64,000 nucleotides of DNA. Origin: Novosphingobium resinovorum (lineage in GTDB: Bacteria; Pseudomonadota; Alphaproteobacteria; Sphingomonadales; Sphingomonadaceae). The position numbers were made by a program, and so were the translations under genes. Below, in pieces: positions 8,811 through 16,012 of the stretch (position 1 is the stretch's first letter; every line of letters starts with the position of its first letter). The stretch spans positions 62,001 to 126,000 of the forward strand of contig NZ_CP017078.1 of NCBI RefSeq assembly GCF_001742225.1. Reading direction: 5' to 3'. The notes beneath the pieces were generated by a model. The model had not been told where the DNA came from, did not search any database, and was given only the letters and a program-made list of their open reading frames with translations.

Positions 8811-9419
8811 ATGATCATTCGCCCCATCAAGTCCGAGGGACTTGCCCATCTCTCCTACCTCATTGGTGACGGCAGCAAGGCGGCGGTGATCGATCCGAGG
8901 CGCGATTGCAGCTGTTATCTGGAGATGGCCCGTGCTGCGGGTATGGAGATTACGCACATCTTCGAAACGCATCGCAACGAGGATTTGATATCGGGCGCCC
9001 CCATCCTCGCCGGCCTGACCGGAGCCAGGGTTCTGCACGGACCTAACCCCGCTCGGCCCGTTCAATATGCGCAGACCGCGCGCGACGGGGACTGCTTCGC
9101 GATCGGAGGAGACCTGACGATCACGGCCATGGAAACGCCCGGGCATACCGATGACCATCTGGCCTATGTCATCCACGACAAGGGCTATCCTGATGGAGCC
9201 GTCGGCGTTTTCACAGGCGACGCGCTCTTTGTCGGCGACGTGGGGCGAACCGATTTCTATCCCGAAAGGGCTGAGGAAGTTGCAGGATTGCTATTCGACA
9301 GCCTCGGCAAATTGCTGGCGCTGGGCGACCAGGCCATCGTCTACCCGGCCCACGGCGCAGGATCAGTCTGCGGGTCGGGGATGGGGTCGGTACATAGAAC
9401 GGACCCAGATATACGCTAA
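8811..9419 (+). pseudogene. Persulfide dioxygenase-like MBL hydrolase, 3' truncated
   Basis: The reading frame starts at ATG 8811 (GAGG at 8800-8803). It shows the ETHE1/persulfide dioxygenase hallmarks ETHRNED, TPGHTDDHL, FTGDALFVGDVGRTDFYP and YPAHGAGSVCG; iron ligands in such enzymes include these His and Asp residues. Homologues continue well beyond GAGSVCG into a C-terminal segment, often with rhodanese domains. Here the last native residues are at about 9382, where a 38-bp Tn3-type terminal repeat begins and supplies the final codons and stop. The metal site is intact, so partial activity cannot be excluded, but the gene is broken. It would oxidise the glutathione persulfide made by SQR. 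Confidence 0.82.
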
Positions 9420-9420
9420 G
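9383..9420. repeat. Solo Tn3-family 38-bp terminal inverted repeat
   Basis: The 38 bases start GGGGTC and end ACGCTAAG, the exact length and ends of Tn3/Tn21-family terminal repeats. It lies inside the persulfide dioxygenase gene, so it marks the outer end of an insertion. No matching inverted copy, tnpA or tnpR was found in the window. The following 278 bases (9421-9698) hold no recognised gene; an open stretch at 9499-9756 (frame +1, containing GANLVECGQTGF) looks protein-like but I could not name it. It probably is a leftover of the transposon cargo. Confidence 0.7.
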
Positions 9421-9698
9421 CGCCGGCAGGCCAGCTCAGGCGGCGTAAATCACCCGTTTGTCGTGCATCCAGGATGGCGACAGGGTTTTCCGCCGTAATC
9501 TACGCCTTCTGGGACAAGGGCGTCGTCCCGGCACGGTCTGCCGAACGACAGCTACTGCCAGATCCGGCCGCTCGTGGGCGATGTCCCGTCCTACTATGGC
9601 GCAAATCTGGTAGAGTGCGGTCAGACAGGTTTCAGGAAGGAGATGGCGATCGCGGGCGGTCCCAAAAAGGATGGCGTTTTGAGAATGCCGATGCGTAC

Positions 9699-10576
9699 CT
9701 ACCGCCGCTGCAACCCGATCACGTCCAACAGCGCATCCGCGGCTTTCGTGCGATAGCGTTCCTTATGCCGCAGCCCGAAGAAGGGGCGAGGAGCGAATGT
9801 GATCGGTGCGACGTGCAACAGACCTGCCTTGATGGCCGGGTCGACCACTAGCGCCGACAGGACAGCAACGTCCGCCCCAGCCTCCACGGCCGTTCGGTCG
9901 CTTTCATTAGACGGCATCGTCAGCGCCACGTCGAGGGCAGCCGGATCGACTCCCAAGCTGCGCAACTCGCTATTCAACGTCGATCGCGTGCCTGATCCAG
10001 GCTCCCGTTGCCCCCAGCGTGCTCGTCGCAGCCATGTCACGTCGATGTCGGCGTCGCCGAAAGGCTGTGCTCCGACGAGCGACAGCCGGTCTTCGCCGAT
10101 CGGCCAATGCGCCAACGCCGGGTTGTCGATCTCGCCCTCGACAATACCCAGATCGGCCTTGCCGTCATAGACGCGTGCCGCGGCCTGCCCGGTGTTGCCG
10201 ATCGACAGTTCGATACTAATCGCCGGATAGCGCTCATGGAAAGCCGCAAGGATGGGCGGCAACCAGTAGGCGGCGATGGTCTGGCTGGCGACGAGGCGCA
10301 GCGTGCCCCGCTTCAGCCCGCCAAGCTCCTCCAGCACCGTCTCGGCCGCGTCGGCCCGCGCAAGAACTCCGCGAGCCTCGGTCAGGAACAGCCGTCCGGC
10401 CTCTGTCAGAGCGATGCCGCGCCCGACGCGGTGGAAGAGCTTGGTTGCGTGTCGCTCCTCAAGCGAGGCGATGGCTGCGGAAGCCTCTGACTGCGTGACG
10501 TTTAAGGCCGCGCCGCGACGGTCATATGCTTGCGCTCGGCCACGCCGACGAAGATGCGCAGTTGCTCCAGTGTCAC
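9699..10576 (-). pseudogene. YeiE-like LysR regulator, frameshifted in the HTH
   Basis: Read from GTG 10576 the protein starts VTLEQLRIFVGVAER and reaches HMTVAARP then a stop. In the other frame it continues ALNVTQSEASAAIASLEE and the complete substrate domain to 9699. Restoring one G in the run near 10508-10512 (CGGCC to CGGGCC) joins the two halves as AARALNVTQS, the normal LysR helix. So it is a single-base deletion inside the DNA-binding helix: either a broken gene or a sequencing error. It is homologous along its length to the intact LysR at 18513-19385 and divergent from yeiH, the arrangement of YeiE/YeiH. Confidence 0.85.
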
Positions 10577-10595
10577 ACCGCACCTGATATAGAAA

Positions 10596-10616
10596 CCGAT
10601 CACGATTGACGATCGG
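10596..10616. promoter_or_regulatory. LysR-type dyad in the lysR-yeiH intergenic region
   Basis: CCGATC and GATCGG face each other across 9 bases, between the LysR gene and yeiH. A second GATCGG copy lies at about 10643. Dyads of this kind in a divergent promoter are the usual site for an autoregulating LysR protein. No experimental support; found by eye. Confidence 0.45.
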
Positions 10617-10686
10617 AATGACAACAAGGCTAAGTTGGAGCGATCGGTAGGCAGGGTTTAGATCGTGCGACGGAAGGAACACCGCC

Positions 10687-11778
10687 GTGGCCAGTTTTGC
10701 CTATCCCGATCGTATATTCCCTACCGTCCAGACTAGCAGATTGCCCGCGCTGCTGCCCGGCGTCGGCCTCTGCCTCGCCGTCACCGGCTCGGCCTACGCG
10801 CTGGAGGCGGGCGAGCGCGCACTGGCCGGCAAGGCGTGGCTGGAGGCGCTGGTGCTCGCCATCCTGATCGGCACCGCCGTGCGCAGCCTGTGGACCCCGG
10901 ATGAAAGGTGGCACGAAGGCATCGCATTCAGCGCCAAATACTTACTGGAGGTGGCGGTCGTCCTGCTCGGTGCTTCGGTCAGTGCCGCGACCATCTTGGC
11001 GGCCGGGCTGCCGCTCCTCGCCGGTATCGCCGGCGTGGTCGTGAGCGCAATCCTGCTCAGCTTTGGGATCGGCCGATTGCTCGGCTTGCCGACGCGGATG
11101 GCGCTGCTGGTGGCTTGCGGCAATTCAATCTGCGGCAACTCCGCCATCGCGGCCGTGGCACCGGTAATCGGCGCCGACAGCGACGACGTAGCTGCCTCGA
11201 TCGCGTTCACGGCGGTACTGGGTGTGGTGGTAGTGCTTGGCCTGCCACTGCTCGGGATTGCGCTCGGCATGGGCGGGCTCGCCTTCGGGGCGCTCGCCGG
11301 GCTCACTGTCTATGCCGTGCCGCAGGTGATCGCAGCCGCCTCGCCGTTGGGCGCCACCGCCGTGCAGATGGGTACGCTCGTCAAGCTGGTGCGCGTGCTG
11401 ATGCTCGGGCCGGTGTGCCTTGTTCTGTCGCTGGTGGCGCCTCGTCTCGCGCCGCAGTCGGTTCCCGAAGGCGAGTTCATCGCCGGTGCGCCTACGGCCA
11501 AGCGGATGGACCTCGCCCACCTCGTGCCCTGGTTCATCATCGGCTTCCTCGCACTGGTCGCCTGCCGCTCGCTGGGTCTGGTGCCGACCGTCGCCATCGC
11601 GCCGATCGGCCGGAGCGCCACGCTGCTGACCGTCGTTTCCATGGCGGCGCTCGGGCTCGGCGTGGACGTCCGCACCGTCGCCAAGGCCGGGGGCCGCGTG
11701 ACCATGGCCGTCGTGTTGTCGTTGCTCGGCTTGGCCGCGATCAGCCTGACGCTGCTGGCCGCGCTGCACATCGCATGA
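10687..11778 (+). CDS. yeiH: YeiH/UPF0324-family putative sulfite/sulfate-type exporter
   Basis: 363 residues, about ten membrane segments, with the UPF0324 core VACGNSICGNSAIAAVAPVI (near residue 140) and IAFTAVLGVVVVLGLPLLG. YeiH proteins are annotated as putative sulfate/sulfite-related exporters and commonly neighbour a YeiE LysR regulator, as here. The stop overlaps the start of the sulfite oxidase gene (ATGA), tying it to sulfite metabolism. The ATG at 10687 follows CCGTGG with a weak ribosome site. Transport substrate is inferred. Confidence 0.87.
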   Translation: MASFAYPDRIFPTVQTSRLPALLPGVGLCLAVTGSAYALEAGERALAGKAWLEALVLAILIGTAVRSLWTPDERWHEGIAFSAKYLLEVAVVLLGASVSAATILAAGLPLLAGIAGVVVSAILLSFGIGRLLGLPTRMALLVACGNSICGNSAIAAVAPVIGADSDDVAASIAFTAVLGVVVVLGLPLLGIALGMGGLAFGALAGLTVYAVPQVIAAASPLGATAVQMGTLVKLVRVLMLGPVCLVLSLVAPRLAPQSVPEGEFIAGAPTAKRMDLAHLVPWFIIGFLALVACRSLGLVPTVAIAPIGRSATLLTVVSMAALGLGVDVRTVAKAGGRVTMAVVLSLLGLAAISLTLLAALHIA

Positions 11779-12908
11779 TCGGGCAAGATAGTGAGGATGA
11801 GGCCGAGGCCAAACCGATTGTCAGGCGTTACAATAGCATGAGCGAGCTGATGATAGAGCGGAACCCCGAGCCCTACAACGCCGAGCCGGTGCCCGGCGCC
11901 TTGATCGAGCGGTTCTTGACGCCACAGAACCTGTTCTATGTGCGCAGCCATGGGCCCGTGCCGGACCTGCCGGCCGATCACCGGATTGAGGTGGGCGGGA
12001 TCAGTGTGGGCGAGTGCTCCATCTCGATTGCGGAGTTGAAGGCGCGCTTTCCGGTCCGGACTGTCACGGCTGTGCTTCAGTGCGCCGGCAACCGCCGGAC
12101 CGATCTCCAACAGGTGGGCAAGACTTCAGGCGATCCGTGGGACATAGGCGCGATCGGCAATGCCGAGTGGACGGGCGTGCGGCTCGCAGACCTGTTGGAT
12201 GCAGTTGGAGCATCGGACGCGTCCAACCTGTTCGTCTGCTTCACCGGCGCTGACGAGGTGGATGTGGAAGGCGAGGTGGCACCGTTCGGCGTCTCGATCG
12301 CTATGACCAAGGCGCGGGCGCCCGACGTGCTGCTCGCCTGGGCGATGAACGGCGAACCGCTGGCATCCGAGCACGGTGCGCCGTTGCGTCTGGTCGTGCC
12401 AGGCTATGCTGGCGTGCGTAGCGCCAAGTGGCTGACCCGGATCGAGGTCAAGGACACGCCCTCCGAGGCGCCGATCCAGGCGCACGATTACAAGCTTTTT
12501 CCGGCCGACGTGACCAGCGAGACGGCGGACTGGACGCAAGGGCTGACGATCAACGCCATGCCGCTCAACGCCGCGATCTGCTCGCCTGGTTCGGGCGAGA
12601 GTCTGCCCGCGGGCAAGGTCCGGATCGAGGGCTATGCCGTCGCCTATGAGCGCGACGTGTCGCGGGTAGAGGTGTCGCTGAACGGCGGTCGAGACTGGCG
12701 GCAGGCCGATTTCTCCGACGATCCGGACGGGCAGTGGAGCTGGCAGCGCTGGTCGCTCGATGCGGAACTGCCCAAGGGGCGCCAGCACCTTGTGGTGCGC
12801 GCGTTCGACGATGCGGGCCAGGGTCAGCCCGAACTACCCGATACGATGTGGAACTTCGCCGGATACCTCTGCACGGCCTGGCACCACGTCCACGTGCTGG
12901 TCGAGTGA
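11775..12908 (+). CDS. Cytoplasmic sulfite oxidase (molybdopterin, eukaryote-type)
   Basis: Although the frame is open far upstream, the start is ATG 11775, overlapping the yeiH stop; upstream codons are only the shadow of yeiH. The 377-residue product has the molybdopterin domain with the molybdenum-ligand cysteine in LQCAGNRR (near residue 103), the segment IGNAEWTGVRLADLL, a SAKWLTRIEV turn, and the C-terminal dimerisation domain (GYAVAYERDVSRVEVSLNGG). No signal peptide and no haem domain. It converts sulfite to sulfate; the electron acceptor is unknown. It forms an operon with yeiH and the MgtC-family gene. Confidence 0.9.
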   Translation: MIGQDSEDEAEAKPIVRRYNSMSELMIERNPEPYNAEPVPGALIERFLTPQNLFYVRSHGPVPDLPADHRIEVGGISVGECSISIAELKARFPVRTVTAVLQCAGNRRTDLQQVGKTSGDPWDIGAIGNAEWTGVRLADLLDAVGASDASNLFVCFTGADEVDVEGEVAPFGVSIAMTKARAPDVLLAWAMNGEPLASEHGAPLRLVVPGYAGVRSAKWLTRIEVKDTPSEAPIQAHDYKLFPADVTSETADWTQGLTINAMPLNAAICSPGSGESLPAGKVRIEGYAVAYERDVSRVEVSLNGGRDWRQADFSDDPDGQWSWQRWSLDAELPKGRQHLVVRAFDDAGQGQPELPDTMWNFAGYLCTAWHHVHVLVE

Positions 12909-13417
12909 ATCCGCCGCCTTTGTCGGTCGATCTCGCCTTCTGGGTCGACGCGATCGGCAGGATGATCGTGGCGACGGCGGCCGGCATGACGCTCGGCTGG
13001 GAACGGTCACGCGAGAACCGACAGATCATGGGTCTGCGGACGCTGGGGCTGGTCGGGCTCGCGAGTTGCATCGCCGTCCAGGCGATCGTCCACAGCGGCT
13101 TGCCGAACGTGAACGCCGATGCAGCAGGTCGAGTGATGCAGGGCATCCTATCCGGCGTCGGCTTCATCGGCGCGGGCGCGGTCCTGCGCGTTGGCAGCGG
13201 GCAGGAGGTGCACGGGCTAGCAACGGCGGCGTGCATCTGGGTGTCAGCGACGCTCGGAGCGGCAGCGGGATTGGCGGTGTGGCCACTACTTGTGGGCGGT
13301 CTGCTGCTGGCGATGCTAGTGTTGTTCGTCGGCGCACCGCTCGAACGCCGTATCCGCGAACGCGCTCGGCAGACCCCGGCCGAAGCGGACCGGCGGGACG
13401 CCGAGCAGAAACCCTGA
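12905..13417 (+). CDS. MgtC/SapB-family membrane protein
   Basis: 170 residues from GTG 12905, which overlaps the sulfite oxidase stop (GTGA). It has about five membrane segments and the MgtC signatures AAGMTLGWERSRENR (residues 21-35), GLRTLGLVGLASC and GVGFIGAGAVLR. MgtC-like proteins act in magnesium homeostasis and acid or phosphate stress. Its role next to sulfite oxidase is not obvious. It lacks the longer C-terminal soluble ACT-like domain of Salmonella MgtC. Confidence 0.85.
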   Translation: MNPPPLSVDLAFWVDAIGRMIVATAAGMTLGWERSRENRQIMGLRTLGLVGLASCIAVQAIVHSGLPNVNADAAGRVMQGILSGVGFIGAGAVLRVGSGQEVHGLATAACIWVSATLGAAAGLAVWPLLVGGLLLAMLVLFVGAPLERRIRERARQTPAEADRRDAEQKP

Positions 13418-13469
13418 ATAATCCTTGGCGCGAAACGGTGTACCAGTAGTTTTGCAGACGGAGGACTTC

Positions 13470-13595
13470 ATGAGCGATATCGACAAGAAGAAGCCCACCA
13501 CGCAAGAATCGGCCGAGATTCTGGAGCTGGAGGAGTCGGTCCGCGCCAAAGACAAGGCGAAGGTTGACAACGTCAAGGAAGATGATCGCTCCTGA
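13470..13595 (+). CDS. Small charged hypothetical protein (41 aa)
   Basis: ATG 13470 is preceded by GGAGG at 13460-13464 with good spacing. The 41-residue product (MSDIDKKKPTTQESAEILEL...) is very rich in Lys, Glu and Asp, predicted helical and soluble, with no cysteine. Nothing recognised. It sits alone between the MgtC gene and the oppositely oriented crcB remnant, and the strong ribosome site is the main reason to accept it. Confidence 0.5.
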   Translation: MSDIDKKKPTTQESAEILELEESVRAKDKAKVDNVKEDDRS

Positions 13596-13609
13596 GCCGG
13601 TTGGCGCCG

Positions 13610-13993
13610 CTAAGCCGGGCTGAAGGAGCGAACGAGAGCGAGGCCGCCGAACAGCGCGAGCACGCCCAGCCCAACCGATCCGACAACATAAAGGGCGGCT
13701 TGCCCGACTTCGGCTCTCTCCTAAAGCAAGGCCGCTTCCAGCGAGAAGGTCGAGAAGGTCGTGACGCCGCCCAGCCCGCCGGTGGTGAGGAACAATCGCC
13801 ATCCCCGGCTCGATCCGCTCCGCAACAGGAACCAGCCGTCCAGCAGACCCATAAGGAATGAGCCGAGCACGTTGATGATGGGCGTTCCGATCGGCAGGTC
13901 GGGGCCGAACAGGCGCAGGCTGAGGCCGTTCAGCCCATACCGCAGCATGCCGTCGGAACCAGTCCCGGCGAACATAATCAGGTATGGCCCCAT
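13610..13993 (-). pseudogene. crcB: crcB/fluc fluoride channel gene with in-frame amber codon
   Basis: Starting at ATG 13993 the frame shows the Fluc/CrcB signatures GSDGMLRYGL, GTPIINVLGSFLMGLL and GGLGGVTTFSTFSLEAALL. It then meets TAG at 13721-13723. The same frame continues directly with ERAEVGQAALYVVGSVGLG to a normal end at 13610, giving the usual length of about 127 codons. So one nonsense change removes the last membrane helix of a fluoride channel. It lies in a string of damaged genes (DUF190, clc/arsC). The functional fluoride system is the CLC-F locus at 31557. Confidence 0.85.
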
Positions 13994-13996
13994 GCC

Positions 13997-14412
13997 TCAG
14001 CCAGCCAGCTCGGCCGTATCCGCATCTTCCTGGCGCAAGCCCGCCGGGCTGACCGTCCAATGCTCCAGGTGCTTGTAGACGATGACCTTGTTCGCAAGCA
14101 GGTCGCCGTGCGCCCGGCAGAAGCCTTCGAGCTGCTCGCGCTGGCCGATCAGTTCGACACACATGGTGAGGTGCGGATCGGCGATCTCGGCGCCGTTCTC
14201 ACGCACCGGGCCGTGGTTGCTGTAGCCGTAGTGGGTATGGTGGGCGACAGCGTTCATGATTCCGTCCGCCTTGGCCTGCGCGACGAGCGTTCGGTCGAGC
14301 GGCTTGGCAGCCCAGCGTGAGCGCGTGCCCGGCTTTACCGCCTTGTCGGCTGGCTTCATGTAGATGCGGACCAGCCGATCTCGGTCTGCGACACGTGGTG
14401 GGCGTCGGACAT
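13997..14412 (-). pseudogene. DUF190 gene, frameshifted after 13 codons
   Basis: From ATG 14412 the protein reads [13 protein letters not shown] and then shifts. The remainder (KPADKAV..., DGIMNAVAHHTHYGYSNHGP, VYKHLEHW) is in another frame to 13997. The intact copy at 32951-33334 reads TPSEIGMIRIYMKPSD across this point, so one C is missing near 14375 (GGCTGG for GGCCTGG). DUF190 proteins resemble PII-like regulators and often stand beside fluoride exporters. With the base restored, this frame is continuous with the upstream CLC remnant, so the two may once have been one fused protein. Confidence 0.82.
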
Positions 14413-14848
14413 GGATAAGCCTTCCGTGGGGTGAGGAGCGAACAGGTCTGAAAGGTCGGGCACGGGACGGAGCGCGCGCGCATCGCGCAGCGTCAGGTCC
14501 GGCGGCAGGGTGCTGCCCGCCCGCTTCGGCACCGCCACCCGTTGCGACAGGTAGATGCCGTTATGCCCGGAGCAGGCGTAAGCGACGAAACAGGCGACCG
14601 CGACCGGCACTGCGGTCTCGGCGCCGAACAGCTCGACGCCCATGATCGTGCAGGCCAGCGGCGTATTGGCCGCGCCCGCGGGGCGTTATGCCGGCGCGGT
14701 CGATCAGCTCGACCAGCAGCGCGCGCGAGGGCGGAGTTTTCAGATATTCGACCACGTGCGGTTCGATGCCGGCATTGCGGATCAGGCCGAGCGTGTTGCG
14801 CGACGTGCCGCACACGGGGTTGTGATAGATCACGATATCGACGGCCAC
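14413..14848 (-). pseudogene. arsC'::'clc fusion remnant
   Basis: From GTG 14848 the sequence is the N-terminal half of a glutaredoxin-type arsenate reductase (IVIYHNPVCGTSRNTLGLIR ... [11 protein letters not shown]). At about 14677-14680 it switches abruptly, at a GC-rich CGCG-type microhomology, into the C-terminal part of a CLC channel in a different frame ([36 protein letters not shown]). The intact paralogues at 34657 and 31557 show what is missing: the rest of arsC and nearly all of clc. This is a deletion fossil of an ars-fluoride operon. Confidence 0.82.
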
Positions 14849-14858
14849 GGGCGTCCTT

Positions 14859-15191
14859 TCAGCAGCAGGGGGTGAGTTCGGCGATCAGCGGGGCGCACAG
14901 CTCCGCGTTGCCGGCGCAGCAATCCTTGACGAGGAAGAGCGTTAGCGCGCGCAGGCCGTCGAGATCGGCACGATAGATGATCGAGCGGCTATGACGTTCG
15001 GATCGCACCAGCCCGCCACGGGCGAGGATGCCGAGGTGTGCGGACATTGTGTTTTGCGGTACGTCGAGCTGACGGGCGATTTTGCCCGCAGCCAAGCCAT
15101 GCGGTTCGTGCCGCACCAACAGGCGGAACACGTCGAGGCGTGTTCCTTGTGCGAGCGCGCCGAGCGCTGAAATTGCCGTGTTGTTTTCCAT
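14859..15191 (-). CDS. arsR: ArsR-family metalloregulator
   Basis: 110 residues with winged-helix DNA-binding motif (KIARQLDVPQNTMSAHLGIL) and cysteine pairs (KDCCAGNAELC, TPCC-end) of the type that senses As(III) in this ArsR subgroup, where the metal-binding cysteines are C-terminal. It resembles the regulator at 33799-34128. It heads the decayed leftward operon and its ATG lies in a dyad, so it may still repress itself and can possibly cross-talk with the intact ars locus. Confidence 0.88.
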   Translation of the reverse strand: MENNTAISALGALAQGTRLDVFRLLVRHEPHGLAAGKIARQLDVPQNTMSAHLGILARGGLVRSERHSRSIIYRADLDGLRALTLFLVKDCCAGNAELCAPLIAELTPCC

Positions 15192-15215
15192 ATATCCAGA
15201 ATAGCAGCTATATGG
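15188..15215. promoter_or_regulatory. Dyad over the arsR start (candidate operator)
   Basis: CCATATA and TATATGG are perfect inverted half-sites separated by 14 bases; the first includes the arsR start codon. Placement right at the leftward promoter/start region fits ArsR autorepression. Short and AT-rich, so chance occurrence cannot be ruled out. Confidence 0.4.
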
Positions 15216-15522
15216 TTCCGGTACAGACGTTTATAGCACCAAGTAGGCAGGCAGTCGGCACCCTACGCTCTTTTCCGAAGTCCCCAACGAGTGGGGCGGG
15301 ACCCCGCGGGCACGGCTCTATCGGCCCGCTGGGCGTGCCGACCGAGCCATCGTGCCGGCGTCTCGGCCCTGCCGGGTGACGATTATCGCGTAAGGTGTGC
15401 CACGTGGCGCACCTGCGAACGCGCAGGCGCGAGCAGTGTTTCGATTGGCGTCGACGCCCTCCCCCAGAGGCCACACCGCACAGCACTTCGCGCGCAGAAC
15501 CGCGTGTCGTGAGTTGATGGGC
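15216..15522. other. Intergenic, no gene seen
   Basis: Between arsR and sorB (opposite-end junction) I see no supportable coding frame, no hairpin with a T-run and no repeat ends. The GC content stays high. It probably holds the leftward arsR promoter at its left edge and the 3' untranslated part of sorB at its right edge. Confidence 0.5.
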
Positions 15523-15999
15523 TTAGCCTGATCCCCCCGATACGTCGGGCGCAGCCTTCGGATCGGGGTCTTGCGCCTTGCCCTTCGCGGCGCCCGGCTG
15601 CTTTGCGCTCATGGCGGTCAGATAAGCGACGATCGCCGGCACGTCGGCTGCGGCGACGGGGGCTTTGTAGACCTCGCGCATCTTGGTGACCTCCGCGGTC
15701 CACTGGTCGGCGGAGAGTGGCGGCTGGTTCAGCGCCATGCTCGCCGAATGACACGAGGTGCAGTTCGCATTGATGACGTCGGCATGCGGGCCGGCGGGAT
15801 ATTGCCCTTCGTCGGTTGGGAGATCGACCGAAGTGGACGCCAGCGAGAAGCCGCGCGCCGAGACGCTTGGCGGCGGTGGTGCGGTCGGGGCGGCAGGCGG
15901 CGGGGCGACGCGGCTGTTCGGGGCACCAATCGCGAGCAGAAGAACGACGGTCGCGCCGACGAACCCGAACGACAGCGTGCCGATGGAAGGCGTTTTCAT
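15523..15999 (-). CDS. sorB: c-type cytochrome, SorB-like subunit of sulfite dehydrogenase
   Basis: 158 residues: N-terminal signal/anchor (about residues 8-27), a proline/alanine-rich linker (residues 32-46), then a single haem c site CTSCH (near residue 80) and a distal methionine candidate in the VTKMREVYKAPV segment. It ends with a charged, low-complexity tail. It starts 13 bases after the SorA-like gene and would accept electrons from it at the periplasmic face. The pairing with a Tat-exported molybdoenzyme is characteristic of the SorAB sulfite dehydrogenase. Confidence 0.85.
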   Translation of the reverse strand: MKTPSIGTLSFGFVGATVVLLLAIGAPNSRVAPPPAAPTAPPPPSVSARGFSLASTSVDLPTDEGQYPAGPHADVINANCTSCHSASMALNQPPLSADQWTAEVTKMREVYKAPVAAADVPAIVAYLTAMSAKQPGAAKGKAQDPDPKAAPDVSGGSG

Positions 16000-16012
16000 G
16001 GGGGAGCGCTCC

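Noticed and set aside
10908..11774. N-terminal extension of the sulfite oxidase frame
   Set aside because: It overlaps all of yeiH out of frame; ATG 11775 gives the normal family start.
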